Position numbers and translations under genes: made by a program
Shown here: positions 9,165 through 16,366 of the stretch, piece after piece
Position numbering within the stretch: position 1 is the stretch's first letter
How the letters are laid out: each line of letters begins with the position of its first letter
Source: CAXPZW01 sp049594615
GTDB lineage: Bacteria > Bacteroidota > Bacteroidia > Flavobacteriales_D > Sanyastnellaceae
Direction of reading: 5' to 3'
NCBI GenBank assembly: GCA_049594615.1
Contig: JBMYJR010000016.1
Coordinates: forward strand, 1 to 48,235
Length of the DNA stretch: 48,235 bases
Notes under the pieces: generated by a model
Databases searched by the model: none
Told to the model about the DNA's origin: nothing
The model's input: the letters and a program-made list of their open reading frames with translations, nothing else

Positions 9165-9193
9165 TGAAAGTACAGGTTGGGACTGCAATCCAA
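9165..9193 (-). promoter_or_regulatory. Candidate Bacteroidota-type promoter for the transglycosylase
   Basis: On the minus strand, TTG (complement of 9191-9193) is followed after 18 nt by TACTTTCA (complement of 9165-9172), a 7/8 match to TAnnTTTG. The predicted start would be about 15 nt before the ATG at 9144. One base differs from the -7 consensus, so this is moderate support only. Confidence 0.4.
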
Positions 9194-9253
9194 AACCCCC
9201 ACTTACGAACTCCACGAACAATCGCTGTGGATTATTGCAGCTGGGAACAGGAC

Positions 9254-9454
9254 TTAATCCTGGATCTTTTCGCCTTTTCCTTTGGCTTCTTTGCCGTTGG
9301 AGGCGTCTTTGAACTCCTTCATGCCTTGGCCGAGGCCCTTCATCAACTCTGGAATTTTCTTGCCGCCAAACAGCAACAACACCACCAGCACAATCAGAAT
9401 GATGCCGCCGGGGCCCATGTTCTGGATGAAAAGGAAAGGGATGAACTCTTGCAT
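9254..9454 (-). CDS. tatA: Sec-independent translocase subunit TatA
   Basis: A 66-residue TatA/TatE-type protein. One N-terminal transmembrane helix (GGIILIVLVVLLLFGG, about residues 16-31) is followed by the conserved hinge and amphipathic helix (KKIPELMKGLGQGMKEFKD) and a short Lys/Glu-rich tail. It should oligomerise with TatC to move folded, twin-arginine signal proteins across the inner membrane; the DUF1501 protein at 185-1603 is a plausible client. The gene begins 24 nt after the panC stop and is likely co-transcribed with it. TatC is not in the window. Confidence 0.92.
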   Translation of the reverse strand: MQEFIPFLFIQNMGPGGIILIVLVVLLLFGGKKIPELMKGLGQGMKEFKDASNGKEAKGKGEKIQD

Positions 9455-9478
9455 AACGAAATCGTTGAGGGCACAAAG

Positions 9479-10387
9479 TTAGCCAATTTCAGCCTCCAAG
9501 GTGTGCCAATCTTCCCCAACAGCGCGGCGTTCGGCTGCAGAAGGCACTTGGCAGTTGTCAATCAGGCGCACCGCACCGACCTGCGCAGCGGTCAGCAGAA
9601 TGGCAGGGTCCTGGTCGCTCCACTGTTTGGTGGGCTCCAAAGTGCGCCGCGAGACCAACTCAACATACTCGGGGTCAACCCCTTGCGTTTGGGTCAACTG
9701 CGCCCAGGCCCAATCACGCACGGCCCCCGGGGGGTCGTGGGCGGCGCGGGTGGCAGCGGCAAACAAAGTGCGACTGATGGCCAGGGCCACTTGGCGTTCT
9801 TGGTCACTGAGCAATGCATTGCGCGAACTCATGGCCAGGCCTTCGGACTCACGGATGATGGGGCAACCGATGACTTCGAGCTCGGGAAATTCGCGGCGGC
9901 CGAGCTCTTGGAGGATGGCGAGTTGTTGGAAATCCTTCTCGCCAAAAAACGCCCGGTCGGGCTGTACGGCTTGGAACAACTTGCGCACAATGGCCACCAC
10001 CCCGTTGAAATGTCCAGGGCGAAAAGCGCCCTCCAAACTGTGTGTCAGCACGCCGTAATCGGTGTCCGCTACCACCTCATCGGAGGTATACATTTCAGCA
10101 ATTGTCGGGGTGAACACAACCTCCACCCCAGCGGGCTTCAAAAGGGCCACGTCGGCCTCCACGTGACGCGGATACGATTCCAAGTCCTGGGGGTTGTTGA
10201 ATTGGGTAGGGTTGACAAAGATGCTCACCACCACCACATCGCACGCTGCGCGGGCCCGAGCGACCAACGAGAGGTGCCCATCATGCAATGCACCCATGGT
10301 AGGCACAAAGCCCACTTTTTGCCCTGAATTCCGCGCTTTTAAAAGTGCGTTTTGGAGGGCCTGAACGGTACTCACAATTTGTGTCAA
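9479..10387 (-). CDS. panC: Pantoate--beta-alanine ligase
   Basis: A 302-residue pantothenate synthetase that condenses D-pantoate with beta-alanine at the cost of ATP, the last step of vitamin B5 synthesis. The nucleotidyltransferase HIGH-like motif is visible in VPTMGALHDGH (about residues 28-38), with VSIFVNPTQF, the FFGEKDFQQ segment and the MSSRN motif that replaces KMSKS. The longest frame begins at a TTG (complement of 10385-10387); a GTG 12 nt downstream is the alternative, and there is no ATG in the region. It is transcribed divergently from the GT5-like gene, a neighbourhood I recall as common in Bacteroidota. Confidence 0.95.
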   Translation of the reverse strand: MTQIVSTVQALQNALLKARNSGQKVGFVPTMGALHDGHLSLVARARAACDVVVVSIFVNPTQFNNPQDLESYPRHVEADVALLKPAGVEVVFTPTIAEMYTSDEVVADTDYGVLTHSLEGAFRPGHFNGVVAIVRKLFQAVQPDRAFFGEKDFQQLAILQELGRREFPELEVIGCPIIRESEGLAMSSRNALLSDQERQVALAISRTLFAAATRAAHDPPGAVRDWAWAQLTQTQGVDPEYVELVSRRTLEPTKQWSDQDPAILLTAAQVGAVRLIDNCQVPSAAERRAVGEDWHTLEAEIG

Positions 10388-10435
10388 AGGCGTGCTATTT
10401 CAGGCTTTCAAAGCGGCTAAAGCTAGCCGGAAATT

Positions 10436-10466
10436 TTGAAGTGGCCTCGGTTTTTACGTACTTTTG
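10436..10466 (+). promoter_or_regulatory. Bacteroidota sigma-A type promoter
   Basis: TTG at 10436-10438 and TACTTTTG at 10459-10466, separated by 20 nt, match the TTG/TAnnTTTG promoter pattern of Bacteroidota exactly at the -7 box. Transcription should start around 10472, about 35 nt before the GT5-like ATG. Confidence 0.75.
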
Positions 10467-10507
10467 TAGGCCTGCTCAAATTGAATTTATCTTCTTAAAG
10501 CTTCCCC

Positions 10508-11338
10508 ATGGATAAGACTCGTATCCTTTACGTGAGCCAAGAAATCACGCCCTTCCTCCCCGAAACAGAACTCTCAACCATATCACGTCAACTCCCACAA
10601 GGCATTCACGAACGTGGGAAAGAAATCCGGGTCTTCATGCCCCGCTACGGCAAGATCAATGAGCGCCGTCACCAACTCCACGAAGTCATCCGACTCTCGG
10701 GCATGAACCTGATCATCAACGATGCAGACCACCCTTTGATCATCAAAGTGGCTTCCATCCCCACCGCACGCATGCAGGTGTACTTCATCGACAACGAAGA
10801 ATACTTCCACCGCAAGTCCGTGCTGACAGATGAGGACGACAAGCTCCACGAAGACACCGACGAGCGCGGCATCTTCTTCATCAAAGGTGTGCTCGAGACC
10901 GTGAAAAAACTCGGTTGGGCTCCAGACATCATCCACTGCCAAGGTTGGATGAGTGCCCTGATGCCACTCTACGCCAAGAAACTCTACGGCGACGATCCGC
11001 ACTTCTCAGACGCCAAGATTGTATTCAGCGCATTTGACGGTGCATTCCCCAGCCCACTCGACAAAGGCTTCATGGACAAAGTGAAGTTCGACGGCCTGGC
11101 CGATGAGGACATTGCACTGCTCGCCGATCCTACTTTCGAGAACCTGAACAAGCTGGCCATCCAGCACTCCGATGCCGTAATCCAGGCTTCAGCTGATATT
11201 CCAGCCGAAGTTTCGGCCTACATCCAGGATACCGAAAAGCCATTCCTCAACGTTGGTACCGAGGACAATTACGTTCCCGAAGTTGACGCCTTCTATGACG
11301 CCGTTCTGGAGGGAAAGTCGGTACTGATTGAAGAGTAA
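10508..11338 (+). CDS. Single-domain GT5 (starch/glycogen synthase-like) protein
   Basis: A 276-residue protein resembling the N-terminal catalytic domain of glycogen/starch synthases (GT5). Landmarks are ILYVSQEITPF at the start, VFMPRYGKINERRH, and the IIHCQGWMSALMP segment. Full GT5 enzymes are about 480 residues with a second, C-terminal Rossmann domain carrying nucleotide-sugar ligands; that half is absent here. The ADP-glucose-binding KTGGL motif near the N-terminus is replaced by ETELS. I recall short versions like this being conserved in Bacteroidota and often annotated as glycogen synthase, but this one probably does not make glycogen. It may be co-transcribed with the DUF4270 gene (15-nt gap). 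Confidence 0.8.
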   Translation: MDKTRILYVSQEITPFLPETELSTISRQLPQGIHERGKEIRVFMPRYGKINERRHQLHEVIRLSGMNLIINDADHPLIIKVASIPTARMQVYFIDNEEYFHRKSVLTDEDDKLHEDTDERGIFFIKGVLETVKKLGWAPDIIHCQGWMSALMPLYAKKLYGDDPHFSDAKIVFSAFDGAFPSPLDKGFMDKVKFDGLADEDIALLADPTFENLNKLAIQHSDAVIQASADIPAEVSAYIQDTEKPFLNVGTEDNYVPEVDAFYDAVLEGKSVLIEE

Positions 11339-11353
11339 TGTAACCCTACGCAT

Positions 11354-12688
11354 ATGACCACCCGCTTCCAGCGCCGCATCCTCGGCGCTGTCTTTGGGGT
11401 GTGCCTGTTGGCCACCGCCTGCACCCGTCCGGACAACGACTTGGGTGTAACCCTGCTACCCGAAGACGATTTGCTGGACGTGCTCAGCACCGATACGGTC
11501 ACCCTGACCTTGGAGATGGTGCTGGATACCGCCGTGCTCACCGACGAGATCAATCCCGTTCTCTGCGCACGCTATACCGACCCTGCTTTGGGCACCGTGA
11601 ATGCGGGCTTCTTCTCGCAGCTCCGTTTGGAAGCTGCCAACCCCGACTTCGGCGCCGACGATGAGTTCTTTGTGGACTCTTTGGTGCTGGTGCTCGGTTT
11701 TGATGGACTCTATCCTGTGCCCGACCGCGGTTGGGAACCGGCCTTCCATGTGTACAGCTTGACCGAGGAGTTCTACCTCGATTCGGCCTACACCACCGAC
11801 GATGCGGTGGCCTTTGACGCCACCTCCTTGGAGTTGGATCCCTCCGGAACGTACCGCTTGCAAACGTTGGTGGACACCATTGGTGATGTGGCCGAAGATC
11901 CACAAGTGCGCATTCCGCTAGACCTCGGGCTGGTGGACGTGCTGCTGGGCGGCGAGGATGACGACTACGCCAGCTCCGATGACTTTGTAAAATACTTTCC
12001 TGGGCTCTATGTGGAGTTGGAAGAATCGGTGGTGAACCAACGCTACCAGTTTGACCTCGAAGACGGCACCACCCGCCTGGAAATGTACTACCGCACGGGG
12101 CTGGACGACGACCAGGACACCACCACTTTTGCCTTTACCATCAACAACAATACCGCCCGGTTTACGCGTATTGAGCGCACCTACAGCGGATTTGCCCAAC
12201 CCTTCAACAACCTTGATGTAACGTCGATCCCGGTCACTGACGGGCTCGGTTATGTACAGGGCGGTGCTGGATTCGGTTTGCGGATTGGATTCCCCCACAT
12301 CGAAGACTTCAACGGCGAGGCGTTTGCCGGCCGCAACATCAACCGCGCCGAGCTCATCGTTCCCAATACAGCCACGGGCGCTGAATTGCCCCAGCACGAG
12401 GGCATGATCTTGCGTGAAAAAGACGAGGAGGGCGCGTTCCAACTCATCGGCGACCACAACACCCTGGTCAACATTGATGGGGGGTATGAGGCGGCCACCG
12501 ATGACTACCGTTTCATCCTCACCAGACACGTACAAGACATGCTGAACGACGAGGCGCGCACGGGAGACCTCTACTTGCTCAGCAGCAACCGTCAGAACCA
12601 GTTGCTCCGTAATTTGCTCAATGGACCCGGCTACACCATTGCAGGCGCCGACCAACGCATGCGGCTTGTGCTCACACTCTCACGCTGA
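11354..12688 (+). CDS. DUF4270 family lipoprotein
   Basis: A 444-residue lipoprotein; the N-terminus ends in LLATAC, with the Cys near residue 23 as the expected lipid anchor. The remainder fits DUF4270, a Bacteroidota family of predicted beta-rich surface lipoproteins of unknown function (DNDLGVTLLPEDD near the N-terminus, the YVQGGAGFGLRI segment in the middle, and the C-terminal ADQRMRLVLTLSR). It lies 15 nt downstream of the GT5-like gene and 69 nt upstream of glmS. DUF4270 beside GT5 and glmS is, to my knowledge, a recurring order in this phylum. Confidence 0.85.
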   Translation: MTTRFQRRILGAVFGVCLLATACTRPDNDLGVTLLPEDDLLDVLSTDTVTLTLEMVLDTAVLTDEINPVLCARYTDPALGTVNAGFFSQLRLEAANPDFGADDEFFVDSLVLVLGFDGLYPVPDRGWEPAFHVYSLTEEFYLDSAYTTDDAVAFDATSLELDPSGTYRLQTLVDTIGDVAEDPQVRIPLDLGLVDVLLGGEDDDYASSDDFVKYFPGLYVELEESVVNQRYQFDLEDGTTRLEMYYRTGLDDDQDTTTFAFTINNNTARFTRIERTYSGFAQPFNNLDVTSIPVTDGLGYVQGGAGFGLRIGFPHIEDFNGEAFAGRNINRAELIVPNTATGAELPQHEGMILREKDEEGAFQLIGDHNTLVNIDGGYEAATDDYRFILTRHVQDMLNDEARTGDLYLLSSNRQNQLLRNLLNGPGYTIAGADQRMRLVLTLSR

Positions 12689-12757
12689 CCAAGCGATATG
12701 CTTACCTTCGTACACGGTGCATCTCTTAGCTAAGCACCTTATAAGCCTTATACGACT

Positions 12758-14599
12758 ATGTGTGGTATCGTTGGATACATCGGTAGCGGAGAAGCCTACC
12801 CGATTCTCATCAAAGGACTCAAGCGTCTCGAATACCGCGGCTACGACAGCGCCGGCGTGGCCCTGCTCAACCCGGAGTTGAATGTGTACAAGTGCAAAGG
12901 CAAGGTGTCCGACCTGGAAGCCCATACTGCTGGGAAAAACGTCTCAGGTTCGGTAGGCATTGGCCACACCCGTTGGGCTACCCACGGGCCGCCCAATGAC
13001 GTGAATGCCCACCCGCACACCTCGGGCGACACCTCACTGGCCATCATCCACAACGGCATCATCGAGAACTACGCCACCCTCAAGGAAGAGCTCATCAACC
13101 GTGGCCACAGCTTTGCCTCGGACACCGATACCGAAGTGCTCATCCACCTGATCGAGGATGTACGCAACAAGACCGACCTCAACCTGTTTGAAGCCGTTCG
13201 TGTGGCGCTCAACGAAGTGGTCGGCGCCTACGCGATTGTGATCGTAGACAAGGACAATCCCGACCAACTCATCGCCGCCAAAAAATCCTCACCGCTGGTG
13301 ATTGGCATTGGCAACAACGGCGATTACTACGTGGGCTCTGACGCCACTCCCATTGTGGAGTACACCAAAAATGTGGTCTACCTGGAAGACGAGGAAATCG
13401 CCTTGATCGACCGCAACGACGATCTGAAGATTGTCACCATCCACAACCAGCCCAAGACCCCATACGTCCAAGAGCTGGAAATCCAACTCGAAACCCTCGA
13501 GAAGGGCGGGTACGACTACTTCATGCTCAAGGAAATCCACGAGCAGCCTCGCTCTATCCGCGACTCGTTCCGCGGGCGCATGAACATCCGCAAGGGCAGC
13601 ATTCGCATGAGCGGGATTGACTCCTTCGAAGGCAAGTGGGTCAACGCCCAGCGCATCATCATTGTGGCTTGTGGTACCTCGTGGCACGCCGGACTGGTGG
13701 CCGAGTACTTGTTTGAAGAATTTGCACGCATTCCCGTGGAGGTGGAGTACGCCTCGGAGTTCCGCTACCGCAACCCGGTGATCCGTGAAGACGATATTGT
13801 CATCGCCATTTCCCAATCGGGCGAAACTGCCGATACCTTGGCTGCCATTGAACTGGCCAAGCAACGCGGCGCACACATCTTTGGCGTGTGCAACGTGGTG
13901 GGCTCTTCGATTGCCCGCGCTTCAGACTCGGGCGCTTACACCCACGCCGGGCCCGAGATCGGGGTAGCCTCAACCAAGGCCTTTACCGCGCAGGTAACCG
14001 TGCTCACCCTCATGGCGCTCACCGTGGCCCAAAAGAAAGGCACATTGCCTGTTGAGCGGCTGCAACGACTCATGCTGGAACTCAACAGCATTCCAGAAAA
14101 GGTGGAGTTTGCCCTCAACAGCAATGATTTGGTGGAGTACATCTCCAACATCTACAAAGACGCTTCCAATGCCCTGTACTTGGGCCGTGGATTCAGCTTC
14201 CCGGTAGCCCTTGAAGGTGCGCTAAAGCTCAAAGAAATCAGCTACATCCACGCCGAAGGATATCCTGCGGCTGAGATGAAGCACGGCCCCATTGCATTGA
14301 TCGATGAGAACATGCCCGTGTTTGTGATTGCCACCAAGGGAGGTAACTACGAGAAGGTGGTGTCCAACATCCAAGAGGTGAAAGCCCGCAAGGGCAAGAT
14401 CATCGCCATTGTGACCGAAGGCGACAAAACCGTCAAGGAACTGGCCGACCACGTCATTGAAATCCCACACGTGGACGATGCCTTGGAGCCGCTGGTGTCC
14501 AGCATTCCGTTGCAATTGCTCAGCTACCACGTAGCGGTGATGCGCGGGTGCAACGTGGACCAACCCCGCAACCTGGCCAAGTCGGTGACCGTGGAATAG
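12758..14599 (+). CDS. glmS: Glutamine--fructose-6-phosphate aminotransferase
   Basis: A 613-residue isomerising glucosamine-6-phosphate synthase, the first committed step to UDP-GlcNAc, peptidoglycan and LPS. Cys2 of the N-terminal MCGIVGYIG is the glutaminase nucleophile once Met1 is removed. The glutaminase domain covers about residues 1-225 and includes HTRWATHG. Two SIS sugar-isomerase domains follow (about 290-425 and 460-600), with SQSGETADT, EIGVASTKAFTAQ and the C-terminal PRNLAKSVTVE. Length and motifs are standard. The 69-bp leader contains a short inverted repeat (GGTGC...GCACC) but nothing resembling the glmS ribozyme. Confidence 0.97.
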   Translation: MCGIVGYIGSGEAYPILIKGLKRLEYRGYDSAGVALLNPELNVYKCKGKVSDLEAHTAGKNVSGSVGIGHTRWATHGPPNDVNAHPHTSGDTSLAIIHNGIIENYATLKEELINRGHSFASDTDTEVLIHLIEDVRNKTDLNLFEAVRVALNEVVGAYAIVIVDKDNPDQLIAAKKSSPLVIGIGNNGDYYVGSDATPIVEYTKNVVYLEDEEIALIDRNDDLKIVTIHNQPKTPYVQELEIQLETLEKGGYDYFMLKEIHEQPRSIRDSFRGRMNIRKGSIRMSGIDSFEGKWVNAQRIIIVACGTSWHAGLVAEYLFEEFARIPVEVEYASEFRYRNPVIREDDIVIAISQSGETADTLAAIELAKQRGAHIFGVCNVVGSSIARASDSGAYTHAGPEIGVASTKAFTAQVTVLTLMALTVAQKKGTLPVERLQRLMLELNSIPEKVEFALNSNDLVEYISNIYKDASNALYLGRGFSFPVALEGALKLKEISYIHAEGYPAAEMKHGPIALIDENMPVFVIATKGGNYEKVVSNIQEVKARKGKIIAIVTEGDKTVKELADHVIEIPHVDDALEPLVSSIPLQLLSYHVAVMRGCNVDQPRNLAKSVTVE

Positions 14600-14627
14600 G
14601 ATTGCCAGAACGGCTGAACAACTTTCA

Positions 14628-14664
14628 GGGAGGTGCTATGCAAAGCGCCTCCCTTTTTGTTTTC
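14628..14664 (+). terminator. Rho-independent terminator of glmS
   Basis: A 9-bp stem (GGGAGGTGC at 14628-14636 with GCGCCTCCC at 14645-14653, one G-U pair) and an 8-nt loop are followed by TTTTTGTTTT. It lies 28 nt after the glmS stop. Confidence 0.9.
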
Positions 14665-14688
14665 TTACCCCTCAACAAACTCTCTGCA

Positions 14689-15444
14689 ATGAAAAAGCTG
14701 ATCGCATTCGGGGCCGCAGCCCTGTTCTCCACCGCCCTGTTTGCTCAAAAACAAAACGACGGAGCGGTGATTGCCGAACTCAACTTCACCCCCGCGAGCG
14801 ATGTGCCACTGAGCGTAAACGGCATCAAAATGCGCTTCTTCACCGAAGACAACTTCTGCTTCCGCGGCCAATTCAACATTGCCAGCTCGAACACCGAAAC
14901 CGTGCTCTTCCAAGCTGGCGAGCAAGTCAACGGAGAGGCCTCCAACTCCGATCCCGTGTTGCAAGTGGACAAGTCGTTTGATTTCTCGCTTGCCCCAGGT
15001 GTGGAGCTCCACTTTGATGGCGCCGATCGCCTTTCGCCTTACATCGGTGCATTTTTGTTGTGGGGCAGCGGCAACAGCTCTACCTCGGTGGAAACCTGGG
15101 GACCCGTGGACGAAGCCAACGTGGCCAACCCCGCCAACTGGAGCAACTGGAGCACCATCGAAACCACCCCATACTCGCGCTTCGGGCTGGGTGCGGTGAC
15201 TGGCGCAGACTTCTACTTTGCCGATTACATCTACTTGGGTGTGGAATTCGGACTGGTGTTTGACCGCACCAACTACAAGGACACCGAAACCACCTTCTCC
15301 AACGCCCGCGGATACCAACTGAGTGAGAATCCCCAAGACCCCAACTCCGTTGACAGCCCTGAGCCCACGGTCAACGGATCGGAGTCTTCGTTTGGCCCAT
15401 CGGTGGGGGGGTCACTGCGCTTGGGCTACTGCTTCGGCCGCTGA
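14689..15444 (+). CDS. Outer-membrane beta-barrel protein
   Basis: A 251-residue protein. The ATG at 14689 opens a clear signal peptide (MKKLIAFGAAALFSTALFAQ); the frame extends upstream through the glmS terminator, which argues against an earlier start. The mature chain alternates polar and aromatic/hydrophobic residues and ends with GGSLRLGYCFGR, typical of the last strand of small outer-membrane barrels (OmpA/OprF or DUF3575-like). The middle carries Asn/Ser/Thr-rich loops. No plug or OmpA domain is present. Its last 33 bp overlap the 3' end of the convergent EamA gene. The general class is likely; the ligand is unknown. Confidence 0.75.
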   Translation: MKKLIAFGAAALFSTALFAQKQNDGAVIAELNFTPASDVPLSVNGIKMRFFTEDNFCFRGQFNIASSNTETVLFQAGEQVNGEASNSDPVLQVDKSFDFSLAPGVELHFDGADRLSPYIGAFLLWGSGNSSTSVETWGPVDEANVANPANWSNWSTIETTPYSRFGLGAVTGADFYFADYIYLGVEFGLVFDRTNYKDTETTFSNARGYQLSENPQDPNSVDSPEPTVNGSESSFGPSVGGSLRLGYCFGR

Positions 15445-16320
15445 TTTCTTGCGCCGGTTGAGGGTGGTCTGCAAGAAGACGGTGCCCAACAGCACGGCGG
15501 TGCCCACGTAGAACCCGCCCGACATGTGTTCCTCTTCTCCGTAGATGGCCAAGGCCAGGATGATGGTGTACACGGGCTCCAGGTTGATGGTCAACGCCAC
15601 GGTGAACGGACTGATCTCGCGCATCACACCCACGCTGACCACAAAGGCAAAAGAGGTGGCCACCACCCCCAATACCAGCAGGTTCGTCCAGTCCCATGCA
15701 GTAATGGTCTCGGGCCAAAAGTCGGCCCCATCGCGCACGAGTAGGTACACCAGCACTCCGACGCAGCCCAACGACAACTCCTGCAAAGAAATGTGGAGTG
15801 GTTTGCCTTGTTCCACCAATTGCGCATTGAGCACGGTAAAGGTGGCCGCCAGTGCTGCCGAAATCAGGCCCAGAATGATGCCCAGCATATAGCCGGTTTC
15901 AAACCCAAAAATCAGTACGATTCCCACCACCGCTAGCCCGCCAAGCACCAACTCGGTCCAGGTAAAGGGCTTGCGCCGAATCAGCGGGTTCAACAAGGCC
16001 ACAAACATGGCGCCCGTAGCAATCACGGCCAAGGCCACCGAGACTTTGGAGACTTTGATGGATTCAAAAAACGTGATCCAATGCGCGGCAATGATCAGCC
16101 CTACCAGCGCCGTGGGCCAGTGCCACTTGAAGCCCTTGGCCCGGCCGGGACGCAGCACAAACATGAAAAACGCAATGCCCCCTGCACCTATGGCGGTACG
16201 CAGCAGCACAATGAAGGCCGAGTCCTGTTGGATCTCTTTGCCCAGGATGCCGGTGAAGCCAAAAATCAGCACGATCGCATGCAGCATGATCAAGCTGCGC
16301 GCGGAGGTTTTGGTTGCCAT
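15412..16320 (-). CDS. EamA/DMT family transporter
   Basis: A 302-residue membrane protein of the drug/metabolite transporter superfamily with about ten hydrophobic helices arranged as two EamA repeats (about residues 10-135 and 150-280). Typical segments are the HAIVLIFGFTGILGK start, a VLLRTAIGAGG helix, and a late SPFTVALTINLEPVYTIILA helix. I chose the ATG at 16320 (MATKTSARS); an earlier in-frame ATG at 16353 would overlap the divergent promoter at 16332-16362. The substrate cannot be predicted. The C-terminus overlaps the beta-barrel gene by 33 bp on the opposite strand. Confidence 0.9.
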   Translation of the reverse strand: MATKTSARSLIMLHAIVLIFGFTGILGKEIQQDSAFIVLLRTAIGAGGIAFFMFVLRPGRAKGFKWHWPTALVGLIIAAHWITFFESIKVSKVSVALAVIATGAMFVALLNPLIRRKPFTWTELVLGGLAVVGIVLIFGFETGYMLGIILGLISAALAATFTVLNAQLVEQGKPLHISLQELSLGCVGVLVYLLVRDGADFWPETITAWDWTNLLVLGVVATSFAFVVSVGVMREISPFTVALTINLEPVYTIILALAIYGEEEHMSGGFYVGTAVLLGTVFLQTTLNRRKKSAAEAVAQAQ

Positions 16321-16331
16321 GGCGGGGTGTG

Positions 16332-16362
16332 TTGAGTACCACGAATTAACCACTTAACTTTA
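16332..16362 (+). promoter_or_regulatory. Bacteroidota-type promoter, possibly leaderless
   Basis: TTG at 16332-16334 and TAACTTTA at 16355-16362 are separated by 20 nt and match TTG/TAnnTTTG except for the last base. The downstream ATG is at 16367, only 4 nt beyond the -7 box, so the mRNA would start at or within a few bases of the start codon. Confidence 0.6.
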
Positions 16363-16366
16363 GGGC

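Noticed and set aside
9215..9240. TGTGGATTATT as an isolated DnaA box upstream of the transglycosylase
   Set aside because: A single near-match outside any cluster; one such site per several kb is expected by chance.
12689..12757. glmS ribozyme or riboswitch upstream of glmS
   Set aside because: The leader is only 69 nt and shows just a GGTGC/GCACC repeat around TTAGCTAA; the conserved ribozyme core is absent.
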